NCBI RefSeq assembly: GCF_021044775.1
Contig: NZ_JAJNOQ010000001.1
Location: forward strand, 248,001 to 312,000
Source: Paraeggerthella hominis
GTDB lineage: Bacteria > Actinomycetota > Coriobacteriia > Coriobacteriales > Eggerthellaceae
Length of the DNA stretch: 64,000 nt
Direction: 5' to 3'
The notes beneath the pieces were generated by a model. That model saw only the letters and a list, made by a program, of their open reading frames with translations. It was not told the origin of the DNA and ran no database searches. Within the stretch, counting starts at the first letter, position 1. The number at the start of each line of letters is the position of its first letter. Below, piece after piece: positions 16,741 to 25,883 of the stretch. Both the position numbers and the translations under genes were made by a program.

Positions 16741-17640
16741 TCAGCGGTTCCCGGCAGCCTGGGCGTTGGCCTGCTGATAGGCGATCAGGTCCAGGCGCGC
16801 CATCACCACGTCCTCCACCTCGAAGGAGAACGGCGCCAGCACGTCTTCCTGGTACACGGTGCGCACGTAGCCGCCGCATTCGTCGCAGGTGGCTATACGG
16901 TGCGCGTCGTCGCCCTCCACGTTGAAGTAGTGCAGGTGCGCCTGGTTCTGCGTGCCGCAGCGCGCGCAGCGAACCCGCTCAAAATCCCACGCGGTGCCGC
17001 ACTGGCCGCACCACAGCTCTTTGCCGCGGCCCTGCACTGCCTGAACGTCTCCCACGCGCGCCACCGTAGCGGCGCCGCCGCACACCGGACAGCGCATCGG
17101 ATGCGGTTCGGCCGCGCCCGCCTTGCGCAACGCGGAACCGACCTGGGCCGCCGGCCCGTCGATCAGCGCGCGCAACGCCAAGGATGCAGCCAGCGCCCCA
17201 ACGCGAGCAGGATCTTCGTCCATGCCGTCATCGCGCAGAAGCTCCCCGAACGACTCGACGTACGCGGCAGGATCGCTCCCCGCGCGCGCCATGTCGCTCG
17301 CTGCGACCATTCGATCCCATTTCGTGCGCGCGAACGCCTCCTGCACCGTAGCGGGAAAGCCGCCGCTGTCCAGCAGGCACGCCGCCGTGCGCTCGATCGC
17401 GTCGGCAAGCGTTCCCGGGTCGATCGACACCGGCGCATGGGCGAGCACCGGCTCCGATGCGGCATACCAAGCAAGCAGGTCCTCGGCGGCGGGCACCTCG
17501 TACGACAACGCAGCGGCCTCGGCTGCCACGCTGTCCTGCACGCCCCACACCTCGCGGAAGAACGCCAAGCGGGCCGCGTCCGCGTCTTCAGATTTCGTCT
17601 TGTACGCGGCTATGGCCGCGTCGATGCGCTTCAGGTTCAT
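16741..17640 (-). CDS. fdhE: Formate dehydrogenase accessory protein FdhE
   Basis: A 299-residue cytoplasmic protein. The C-terminal third holds the FdhE rubredoxin-like metal sites: CPVCGG, WCGQCGTAWDFERVRCARCG and CDECGGYVRT. The N-terminal two thirds are helical. FdhE binds the catalytic subunit of respiratory formate dehydrogenases and is needed for its assembly before Tat export. MNLKRID at 17640 was chosen as start because GAGGGA lies upstream; an ATG 11 codons earlier lacks a site. It follows the cytochrome b gene, separated by about 186 bp containing a GC hairpin. Confidence 0.9.
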   Translation of the reverse strand: MNLKRIDAAIAAYKTKSEDADAARLAFFREVWGVQDSVAAEAAALSYEVPAAEDLLAWYAASEPVLAHAPVSIDPGTLADAIERTAACLLDSGGFPATVQEAFARTKWDRMVAASDMARAGSDPAAYVESFGELLRDDGMDEDPARVGALAASLALRALIDGPAAQVGSALRKAGAAEPHPMRCPVCGGAATVARVGDVQAVQGRGKELWCGQCGTAWDFERVRCARCGTQNQAHLHYFNVEGDDAHRIATCDECGGYVRTVYQEDVLAPFSFEVEDVVMARLDLIAYQQANAQAAGNR

Positions 17641-17774
17641 TCCTGGTTCCCTCTCGTCGTATGTTCTCGTCATGCATCGAGCATCAGGTTATCCATCGGG
17701 ACGCTCTGCGCGAAACCCCGGGCTTGCCAAACGGCAAGCGCTCGAGAGCGCCCCTGTGGAAGACCTGCGCCGCA

Positions 17775-17798
17775 CCGGGCGGGCGCGAACCCGCCCGG
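17775..17798 (-). terminator. GC hairpin between fdhC and fdhE
   Basis: Perfect arms CCGGGCGGG and CCCGCCCGG with a six-base loop, just after the cytochrome b stop. There is no U tract, so it may attenuate or protect the mRNA end rather than terminate fully. Confidence 0.45.
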
Positions 17799-17826
17799 CA
17801 GCGAAAGCCTCTACTTGCAACTACTT

Positions 17827-18588
17827 CTACTTCTCCACGACGTTCTTGCCGCTTGCGATCTCCTCGCGCGCCCAGTGGCCCCAGTGGTACAGGGCGTCGG
17901 ACTCGGACACCATGCCGTCGCCGAACATCAGCTTGGCCGTGCCGCGGTACGGCTGGAAGATGCCCGCGCCCAAGAAGATGTGCGCCAAGCCGAACACGGC
18001 GATGAGCAAAAAGCCCACGTCGTGCAGGAACAGCGTCACGCCGTACACGCCAGCGCCGAAGTCGAACACCGTCGTGCCCAACAGCAGGATAAGGCCCGTC
18101 ACGCCCATGAGCGCGCCGGCGAACCACAGCATGCCGTCGGCGAAGCGCTGGCCGGACTTCAGCTCGCGCTGGTCGGGCATGTGAATCCATTTCGCCATGA
18201 ACAGGTACGGGAAGAACAGCATCATCCACTTCTTGTCGTCGGAATCCCACCGATCGAACAGGTTCTTGAAGACGTGCTTCACGCCCTTCGGAGCCATGAT
18301 GGCGCTGATGAGCGGCACCGCCACGAAAACGACGCCCAGCACGCGGTGCGACATGCGAATAGCGAACACCGTGTCCGCGCCCACCGCGGCCGCCAGGGCC
18401 GGAACGAACACGAACAAACCGGAGATGCACAGCAGGATGCACGCGATGATCGTGATGCCGTGCGTCAGACGAGCCTGCAGCGAATGGCGCTTGATGTAGC
18501 GCTGCTTGCCGCTTGCCGCCAGCTGGTCCAAGAAGGCCTTGTTCTTGGCGGCTTCCTCAGCGGAAACCGCAACGGGTCCCTTGCTCAT
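17827..18588 (-). CDS. fdhC: Formate dehydrogenase cytochrome b (gamma) subunit
   Basis: A 253-residue integral membrane protein with four hydrophobic helices. Histidines within or beside helices (RLTHGITII, RMSHRVLGVVF, FLHDVGFLL, FGLAHIFLG) are candidate ligands for two b hemes. It anchors the FdhAB dimer and passes electrons from formate to menaquinone. Its ATG overlaps the stop of the Fe-S subunit (TGATG), so the two are coupled. GGGAGG precedes the start. The N-terminal 30 residues are charged and cytoplasmic, and the C-terminus ends in a short charged tail. Confidence 0.92.
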   Translation of the reverse strand: MSKGPVAVSAEEAAKNKAFLDQLAASGKQRYIKRHSLQARLTHGITIIACILLCISGLFVFVPALAAAVGADTVFAIRMSHRVLGVVFVAVPLISAIMAPKGVKHVFKNLFDRWDSDDKKWMMLFFPYLFMAKWIHMPDQRELKSGQRFADGMLWFAGALMGVTGLILLLGTTVFDFGAGVYGVTLFLHDVGFLLIAVFGLAHIFLGAGIFQPYRGTAKLMFGDGMVSESDALYHWGHWAREEIASGKNVVEK

Positions 18589-19508
18589 CAGTTGCCTCCC
18601 TTCTTGCCCGGAAGGTTCTCGGTGATGTGCTCCATCACCGTCTCCTCGTCCTGGCCGTCGCCGTGCTTGAGCACGTTTCCGCTGTCGACGGACAACGTGT
18701 CCTCCGTCTCGGCGTTGTACGCCAGCTTGTCGCGCTTGTAGCCGATGCCCAAGACGAACATGGCGGCCAAGCCCGCAACCGTCAGGCCCGTAACGGCACC
18801 CGTGACCGGCTTCATGATCTGGGTCAGACCAACCATGGGGCTGACCTGCGGGTTCTCAACCTGGCCATGAGCCTTGACGCCGTACTTGAGAACCTGGACC
18901 ACATGCAGGCCCCCGATTTCGTCCTCGCCGTAGACGCAAGCATCCGCAAAGCCCTTGCCCTGCAGGTACGCCACGCGCTCGCGGGCGATGGCCAGCATCT
19001 CCTCGCGGTCGCCGAACTTGAGGGCTTCGGGCTGGCACGTGGTTACGCATGCCGGCTGCATGCCCTGCTCGACGCGGTCGAGGCAGCCCGTGCACTTGTT
19101 GATCTTGCCGTTGGGACCGTGGTAGCGCGGCACGTCGAAAGGACATGCCGACTTGCAGTACTGGCACCCGATGCACTTGGACTCGTCAACGGACACGAAG
19201 CCCGTCTCCTCGTCCTTGGCAAGCGCGCCGCCCGGGCAGATGGTCGCGCACGGAGCGTCCGTGCAATGCTGGCACGAACGACGTCCGAACGACCACATGA
19301 CCCCCTTGTCCCCGCCGGCCTCTTCATGGAAGCTGATCAAGAGACGCGTGTCGCCGTTCAAGTTCATCGGGCTTTGGTACGAACCCGTCCAAGGGTTGCC
19401 GTTCTTTTCCAGCGTGGAGGGCAGGTTGTTCCACATCTTGCACGCCACCTGGCACCCGCGGCACGCCGAGCACCGGGAGGAGTCGAACAGGATTGCTTTC
19501 TCAGTCAT
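18588..19508 (-). CDS. fdhB: Formate dehydrogenase Fe-S (beta) subunit
   Basis: A 306-residue electron-transfer subunit. Four cysteine clusters are visible: CSACRGCQVAC near residue 13, CQHCTDAPCATIC near 79, CIGCQYCKSAC near 112 and CTGCLDRVEQGMQPAC near 138, enough for four [4Fe-4S] clusters. A C-terminal hydrophobic helix (about residues 233-256) anchors it beside the cytochrome, as in FdnH-type subunits. It carries no signal peptide and would be exported with the catalytic subunit by Tat. GGGAGGGGA precedes ATG 19508, which lies 15 bp after the catalytic gene. Confidence 0.94.
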   Translation of the reverse strand: MTEKAILFDSSRCSACRGCQVACKMWNNLPSTLEKNGNPWTGSYQSPMNLNGDTRLLISFHEEAGGDKGVMWSFGRRSCQHCTDAPCATICPGGALAKDEETGFVSVDESKCIGCQYCKSACPFDVPRYHGPNGKINKCTGCLDRVEQGMQPACVTTCQPEALKFGDREEMLAIARERVAYLQGKGFADACVYGEDEIGGLHVVQVLKYGVKAHGQVENPQVSPMVGLTQIMKPVTGAVTGLTVAGLAAMFVLGIGYKRDKLAYNAETEDTLSVDSGNVLKHGDGQDEETVMEHITENLPGKKGGN

Positions 19509-19523
19509 TTCTCATCCCCTCCC

Positions 19524-22500
19524 TTACGCCTTCTCGACGTCCACGAGGAACGCCTTGTACTCGGGTACGAACGTGTTGGGATCGCCCACGTTCGGCGGCA
19601 GGTCGTTCACCACGTCGCCCGTGCCGAACTCGCCCGCCCAACCGAAGTGATGGGTCATGCCCACCTGGTGAACCGTCTGGCCGTTCACCGTGAACGGCTT
19701 GAAGCGCGGCGTCACCAGCGCATGCACCTTGACCGAGCCGCGGTTGTTGAACACGCGCACCAGGTCGCCGTTGGCGATGCCCTTTTCAGCTGCCAGCTCT
19801 TCGGACATCTCGATGAACTGCTCGGGAGACGCCTCCAGCAAAGCCGGGCAGCAGCGGGTCTGGCCGCCGGTCTGCCAATGCTCGGTGACCGAGTAGGTGG
19901 TCACGGCAATGGGATACTGGCTGCGGTCGCCCTTCTTCACCGACTCGTACTCGGCGAAGCGGATGCACGGCGAGTTCTGCGAGCCGTTCATCTGGTTGTC
20001 GGCCGGGCTCTCGAAGGGCTCGTAATGCTCGGGAACCGGACCGTCGTTCATGCCGTAGCTAATCAGACGGGCGTTTTGCTCCCACAACATAAAGAACGCC
20101 TTGTTGTTCGGCGGAACGGGGGTGCCGTTCTTGACCGTCACGAAGTCGGCCACGTCCACCTGGTCCCACTTCTCGCCGGTCCACTCGACCAGCTTCTTCT
20201 GGGGGTTCCAGGGCTTGCCCGCCAGGTCGGCGGACGCGCGGTTGTACAGGATGCGGCGGTTCGACGGCCAGCAGTACGCCCACTCGGAGTTCAGGCCGAT
20301 GCCCGACTTGTCCTCGGTGTTGCGGCGTCCGATAGGCTGTTCGGCCGGATCGAGCGGAGCCTTCTTGTTAGCCCAGAAGCCGGTGTAGATCCACATGGCG
20401 CACGCCGTGGTGCCGTCCGCCTGCAGATCGCCGTAGGTTCCCAGCAGGTCCACGTCGGCCTTGCCGAAGTCGGTCGAGGCGACCTTGTAGCCGTTGAGGG
20501 CCCATGCCACGGGACGCGGGTCGATCTTGCCGTCCACGTAGTAGTCCCACTTCGCGTTGAGGATGGGATCGGGGTTCGCGCCGCCCTCTTTCTTGTACAG
20601 GTCCACGATGCTCGTCCACAGCAGGTCGCAGATCTCGTAGTCGGGCTTCGCTTCCTCCCACGGCTCGACGGCTGCGTAGCGGTACTGCAGCCAGCGGCCC
20701 GAGTTCAGGATGATGCCGGGCTTCTCGTAGATCAGCGCGGCGGGCAGGAAGTACACCGTCGTGTCGATCTGGGAGGCGTCCATGTCGGGAGCGTCCCAGA
20801 AGCTGGCGGATTCCGTGATGACCCAGTCGGCCACGACCAGCCAGTCGAGGTTCGCCATGGAGCGGCGCACGTTTCCGGCGTTCGGAGCGGAGTGGCACGG
20901 GTTCATGCCCCAGTTGAAGTAACCCTTGATAACGCCCTTGCTCATCAGCTCGAACGAGCTCATGATGGTGTAGTCCGGGCTCTTGGGGACCTTCGGCCAC
21001 CAATCGTAGCCGTAGTCGTTCTCGACCGTGGCCGCGTCGCCCCACCATTCTTTGAGCGAGGACACCAGGAACTTCGGCTTGTTGGTGTAGTAGCCGTCGG
21101 CGTAGGTTTCCTTCTCGCACCAATCGCGCAGCGTGGGCGTGCCGTACTCGGTCGGCCACTTGAGGTAGGCCGGATGCTCGTGCACCATCATGCCCATGTC
21201 GGTTGCGCCCTGCACGTTCGGCTCGCCGCGCATGGCGTTCACGCCGCCGCCCGGCATGCCCGCGTTGCCCAACAGAAGCTGCAGGATGGACATGGCGCGG
21301 CAGTTCTGAGCGCCGTAGTGGTGCTGCGTCTGGCCGAGCGCGTACAGGATGGTGCCGGACTTGTCGGGAGCGCCCGTTGCGGCGTACGTGGCGTACACCT
21401 TCTCGAGCAGGTCCTTGTCCATGCCGCAGATGCTGGACACCGTGTCCAGGTCATAGCGGGAGTAGTGCTTCTTGAACTGCTGGAACACGCACATCGGATC
21501 CTGGAGGGTCTCGTCTTTCTTGGGCGTTTCCAGCGTCAGGGGCGTGAACGCCGGCGTGCCGGGCTTGTTCACCCACGCGTAGTCGCCCGCAGCCGAGGTG
21601 TCCCACTGCGTTTCGGACTCCACTTGGTAGTGCCAGCTATGGTTGTTGTACGTGGCCGTCTTGTCGTCGAAGCCCGAGAAGATGCCCGTGTTCACGTCGA
21701 ACGAGTATTCGGAATCGAGCAGGTACGAGGCGTTCGTGTAGTTCAACACGTACTCGTGCTGCCACAGGTCGTTTTCGATGATGTAGTTGTACAAGCCGCC
21801 GTAGAAGGCGATGTCGGTGCCCGAGCGGATGGGGCAGTAGATGTCCGCCATCTCGGCCGAGCGGGTGTAGCGGGGGTCGACGACGATCCACGTCGCGCCC
21901 CGGTCGAGCGCCTTCTGCACCCATTTCGCGGAAACAGGGTGGTTCTCGACGTTGTTGGAGCCGATCGTCATGATGACGTCGGCGTTCTGGTAGTCGCACC
22001 AATGGCCCGTCATCGAGCCGCGACCGAATGAAGCTGCCAGACCGGCAACCGTGGGGCTGTGTCAAACACGAGCCTGGTTGTCGATGGCTATCACCCCTAA
22101 CGAGCGCATCATCTTCAAGATGAGGTATTCTTCCTCGGAGTTCTGCTGGCTGCCGCCCAGGCTTGCGATGCCGGGCGTGCGGTTGACCGTGACGCCGTTG
22201 GACGTCTCCTCGAACGTGGCGTCGCGCGTCTGCTTGACCCAGTGCGCGATCTCCGCGATAGCGTCGTCCCAGGTGATGTCTTCCCATGCGGAAGAACCGG
22301 GGCGGCGCACCAGCGGCTTCGTCTTACGGTTCGGGTTCTTGATGACCTCGCGCGTCTCAGGATCAACCACGTTGCGCAACTGGAACATCGTCGCGCCCTT
22401 CGGGCACAAGCCGCCCTGGTTGATGGGATGATCGGGGTCGCCTTCGAGGTTGATCAGCTCGCCGTCGCGCGTCGAGCAGATGACCCCGCACCCGCCCGAG

Positions 22501-22661
22501 CAGTAACAGCAAATGTTCGTGTACTCCTCGGTGTTCACGAGCTTCCAGTCAGAAGACGGCTCTACCGCGAACGCCTCCGACTGAGAGGACAGCTCAAACG
22601 CCATGGTCGCAGCTGCCGCTGCGCCAGCGGCTTTGAAAAAGCCCCTGCGTGACAGGTTCAT
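19524..22661 (-). CDS. fdhA: Formate dehydrogenase catalytic subunit, selenoprotein
   Basis: One 1045-residue gene read through an in-frame TGA (22064-22062) as selenocysteine 200. Conventional ORF calling splits it in two. The context ARV-U-HSPTVAGLAASFGRGSMTGHW is the formate dehydrogenase active site. A Tat signal (SRRGFFK) opens the protein, then a [4Fe-4S] site with C51, C54, C58 and C86 and the bis-MGD molybdopterin/tungstopterin domains (VIMTIGSNNVENHP, GRRNTEDKSG). It oxidises formate to CO2 on the outer face of the membrane and passes electrons to FdhB. The start MNLSRRG was chosen at the signal peptide with GAAGGAGAA upstream. A SECIS-like hairpin lies just after the TGA. Confidence 0.96.
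22033..22049 (-). promoter_or_regulatory. Bacterial SECIS-like hairpin in fdhA
   Basis: On the mRNA sense strand, arms GUUGCC and GGCAGC (one U-G pair) enclose the loop GGUCU, beginning 12 bases after the UGA at 22064-22062. This matches the E. coli fdhF SECIS loop bound by SelB in both loop sequence and distance. It supports selenocysteine insertion rather than termination. Confidence 0.9.
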
Positions 22662-23071
22662 GTCCTCGTTCTCCTTCCTTCTCGTCCAGTGAGAGCACGT
22701 GTCGGAAACCAGCGAGCGAAACGGCGCCGAGGGCATGGGAGACGTCGTCTTGTTCGCATGGTGCCCGGTTCACGTGCTGGGCTGCGGGCGGCAGCCCTCC
22801 GCCGCCTCGCTGTCGCGATCGTACCATTTCGGCGGAAAGCGACCTCATCAGTTTCTGATGAAACCCCGCTCTTTATGCGCGTACATGCGTAACCGGACTG
22901 TTTTTACTCGGTGAACGGCATTCCATCAAAAATGCCCTCTGACGAGGTGCGAAGGCCAACGGCGTGTTTCCGGTGGCAGACGGCGCGCAGGAAAACGGGA
23001 GCGGTAGCAGCGACCCTTCCGGGAGACGAACGAGGACTCGTCCGCGCATTGCATACAGCAAGAACGAGTTA
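22662..23071. other. fdh upstream region, no gene seen
   Basis: About 410 bp between fdhA and the stop of the next leftward gene, presumably holding the fdh promoter. A short palindrome CATCAGTTTCTGATG lies near 22847-22861 and AT-richer sequence near 22860-22915. I could not fix a promoter with confidence and saw no RNA gene. Confidence 0.45.
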
Positions 23072-23920
23072 TTACAGGTCCTCGATGACCTTGGCGGAAA
23101 CCACGTTGCTCGGCGATATGAGGATGGCGCCGACCTTGCCGATTTCCGGCGCGTCGACGTAGAAGGTTCCGGAAAGCGTTTCGCCCATGACGAACAGCCC
23201 CTCGTCCTGCGTCGACACCACGATGTCCACCCCGGATACTCCCTCGAGATGCGCCTTGTCGTTAGTCACCGCCACGATGAAGTCGACCTTGTGCTCGACG
23301 AAATACGCCACCTGCTTCTCGAGGGCGCGCTTCGACAGCGGGCGGTCCACGCTGAACACGCCGAACCGGTGCGCGCCTTTCTTGAGGATGGTGCCCTCGG
23401 CGTAGCGCTCGGGAGATTCCGTATCCAGCTCGAACACCGTGGCGCTCTTGCCCTCGTAGCTTGCACGGGCTTCCTCGACCGTCAACGGCTTCTTCGCTTT
23501 CGATGCCGTAGAACTGGCCGCCGACGACGCCGTTTCAAGCGCGCTGTTCTTGCGAGCCGCTTCGTCAAGCGCCTCGGGCTTCGCGCGCGCGGCATCGGCT
23601 TCGGAAGCCGAAGCAGCTGCCGAAGCCGCCGATTGCTCGCCCTCGGGGCTCTTGGACGCTTCGGACTCTTGGGGGGAAGCCGACCCGACGCCCGCGTCCG
23701 GGACAAGCGCATCGTCAGCATCGGGGTCCTCGGGCGGGACCGTGCCCGCGTACACGATGGCCGTGTAGCCGTCCATGTTGCCGAACGTGTCGTCGATGTT
23801 GGAAGCCGCAACGTTCCACGAATGCCCGGCGACCAGGTACCATCCCAAGCCGCCCAAACTGAGCACGATCAAGGCGGCGAACACCGCCAGCGCTATTTTT
23901 TCACGTGATTGAGGAGACAT
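23072..23920 (-). CDS. Membrane-anchored protein, phosphoesterase-like C-terminus
   Basis: A 282-residue protein with one N-terminal membrane helix (residues about 9-30), a long Ala/Ser/Glu-rich linker (about 60-145) and a folded C-terminal domain from about 150. The C-terminal fragments HRFGVFSVDRPL, VDFIVAVTNDKAHLEGVSGVDIVVSTQDEG and GAILISPS vaguely recall calcineurin-like 5'-nucleotidases, but the metal-binding residues of a full enzyme are not evident. The function is unknown. ATG 23920 has no ribosome-binding site; instead TATAAT ends 10 bp upstream, so the mRNA may be leaderless. Confidence 0.75.
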   Translation of the reverse strand: MSPQSREKIALAVFAALIVLSLGGLGWYLVAGHSWNVAASNIDDTFGNMDGYTAIVYAGTVPPEDPDADDALVPDAGVGSASPQESEASKSPEGEQSAASAAASASEADAARAKPEALDEAARKNSALETASSAASSTASKAKKPLTVEEARASYEGKSATVFELDTESPERYAEGTILKKGAHRFGVFSVDRPLSKRALEKQVAYFVEHKVDFIVAVTNDKAHLEGVSGVDIVVSTQDEGLFVMGETLSGTFYVDAPEIGKVGAILISPSNVVSAKVIEDL

Positions 23921-23930
23921 AATGCCGGTT

Positions 23931-23936
23931 ATTATA
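23931..23936 (-). promoter_or_regulatory. -10 box of a possibly leaderless mRNA
   Basis: A perfect TATAAT on the minus strand lies 10 bases before ATG 23920. Transcription starting 6-8 bases after the box would leave a leader of only a few bases. No clear -35 box is seen. Confidence 0.5.
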
Positions 23937-24048
23937 CCCTTGCGCGCGCAGGCCGGCGGCGGATGTGCAAACCAGACAGAATCTCGACAGGTTCCAACGT
24001 TGGCGCGCGCCTTTGCCGATGCGTCCAACCAAGGCGCGCGCTAACCTG

Positions 24049-25653
24049 CTACCAGCACTTTTCGTAGACCACCCTGCGTTTCACGCGGCCCAGCCTATCG
24101 CGTATCTCGATATCGCCGCAGAACACGTAGCCGCACTTCTCAAGCAGCGCGCGCATAGGCTGGTTCTCCGGGTACACGTCGGCGCGCACGCTGCGCCGCC
24201 CGGCATCGCGTGCGATGCGCTCCGCCGTGCCCAGGATATAGGCGCCCACGCCGCACCGGCGCGCCTTCTCCTGAACGCACACCCAGTGCAACGCGGCGTA
24301 ATCAGGCTCGCCATCAGGCGGCTCGGGCGAATCGGTGAGCCATCGCGCGCCCGTCGCGCGCCCGTACGCGGGATCTCCCGCCGGGTTTACCGCGAACATG
24401 CCCAGCACGCGCTCGGCGGGCTTCTCCAAATCGCCGTCGCTCGCCTCGCCCGCCGTCACCACCACGTACGTCTTGCCGGCGTCGATCGAGCGCATGATGC
24501 GCCGCGACGACGGGTACTTTTTCAGCCCTTCGTCAACTCCAAGGCGCGCGATGGCGCGATGGGTCTCCTCCTGCAGCAGCTGCACGCGCCTGAAATCGTC
24601 GCGCGTCGCCCGGCGCGCGGCGTAGTATCCCAGCTCGGACGCACGGCCTTGGAACAGCGGAAGATCTTCGGAGGCGCCGTCGTAGGCAGCCGCCCCCTTG
24701 CCGTTGCCGCTGCCGCGATCGGTGACCAGAAACACCATGGCGATGATCATGATGCAGCCCACGATATCGAACATGCCCACCGGCGTGCCCAGCCATACCG
24801 CGGAGATGACCGTAGCCGACACCGGCTCCACGCACCCCACCAACCCGGCGCGCACGGGACCCGCGTCCGTGATGCCCTGCAGGTAGAACAGGTACGCGGC
24901 GAACGTGCCCACGATCACCATGGCGGTCATGACGCCGATCATCATCGGGCTCACGGTCACGGGAATGGTCCAAGGCTGCACGAACACTGTCGCCACCACT
25001 CCGCCGATGAGCATGGCCAAACCCGTTACGATGAAGCTTCCCCATTTCTCGAGCACCTTGCCGGGAAGAAGCGTGTAGAACGCCAGCGCGAACGCAGAGA
25101 TAAAGCCCCAGAACAGGCCTTCCGCAGGGATGGCCAACGACCCGAGGTCGCCCTTCGTGGCGATGACCACCGTGCCCGCGATGGCCAGCACCAGACCGAC
25201 GGCCTCGCTTATCCTGGGCAGCCGCCGCGTGCGCAGACACACGTAGATCATGATGAGGATAAGGCCGAGCCGCTCCAGAACCGTACCGGTGCCGGCGTTC
25301 GTGTAGGATATGGCCGTCAGATAGCTTACCTGGGTAAGCAGCACGCCGAGCAGCGCGAACGCAGCGATGCGCCCGATCGAGCGCGCATCGCGCAAAGCCG
25401 CGAACAGATTGCGCGGCTCGCGAACCATGCACACCACCAAAAAGATGAACGCGGCGGACAACAGGCGCACGCACGTGATCCATGAAACGGGAACGGCGGC
25501 GTCTCCCGTGAGGAACTGAGCGCACGTGCCGGAGAAGCCCCAGCAGATGCCGCCCAGCGCAGCACATACGACACCTCGAAAAATACGCCCGCGCGATCGT
25601 TCGCTCGAAGAACCCCCGTCGTTCGCGCTCGTCGCATCAGCTGTCTGGCCCAT
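24049..25653 (-). CDS. EamA transporter fused to GNAT acetyltransferase (copy 1)
   Basis: A 534-residue fusion. Residues about 25-325 form ten hydrophobic helices in two EamA/DMT repeats (opening CWGFSGTCAQFLTG, later VSYLTAISYTNAGTGTVLERLG and CVEPVSATVISAVWLGTP), typical of small-molecule exporters. Residues about 345-534 form a GNAT domain with YAALHWVCVQEKARRCGVGAYIL, the acetyl-CoA-binding A motif, and RADVYPENQPMRALLEKCGY. The enzyme half would face the cytoplasm, so it may acetylate the substrate or sense acetyl-CoA. GGGAGG precedes ATG 25653. A paralogue lies immediately upstream, indicating tandem duplication. Confidence 0.87.
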   Translation of the reverse strand: MGQTADATSANDGGSSSERSRGRIFRGVVCAALGGICWGFSGTCAQFLTGDAAVPVSWITCVRLLSAAFIFLVVCMVREPRNLFAALRDARSIGRIAAFALLGVLLTQVSYLTAISYTNAGTGTVLERLGLILIMIYVCLRTRRLPRISEAVGLVLAIAGTVVIATKGDLGSLAIPAEGLFWGFISAFALAFYTLLPGKVLEKWGSFIVTGLAMLIGGVVATVFVQPWTIPVTVSPMMIGVMTAMVIVGTFAAYLFYLQGITDAGPVRAGLVGCVEPVSATVISAVWLGTPVGMFDIVGCIMIIAMVFLVTDRGSGNGKGAAAYDGASEDLPLFQGRASELGYYAARRATRDDFRRVQLLQEETHRAIARLGVDEGLKKYPSSRRIMRSIDAGKTYVVVTAGEASDGDLEKPAERVLGMFAVNPAGDPAYGRATGARWLTDSPEPPDGEPDYAALHWVCVQEKARRCGVGAYILGTAERIARDAGRRSVRADVYPENQPMRALLEKCGYVFCGDIEIRDRLGRVKRRVVYEKCW

Positions 25654-25883
25654 TCCGACCTCCCCTCGCGCATTTCGCCGCGCCGAGCGAAGCGCTTCGG
25701 GGCATAAGGTCGGGATGCGTGCTCTCCGGCTGACTGTCCATCGTTTAGTCGCGTTCGATCGGGGTGGCGCCTGCATGTTCGTCAGCACATTCTCGCACGC
25801 GGGAACAGCTCCGGTAAAGGTCTTTCCGCATACTTTGAAAACTTTTTTGCAGTTGAGCGAAAACTCCCCGTCAAACGGCCGTT

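Noticed and set aside
18513..22031. A 1172-codon plus-strand open frame opposite the fdh genes
   Set aside because: It mirrors the strongly biased third positions of fdhA and fdhB and has no recognisable motif; the minus-strand genes are certain.
22062..22064. TGA within fdhA as a nonsense mutation
   Set aside because: The active-site context and SECIS-like hairpin support selenocysteine decoding instead.
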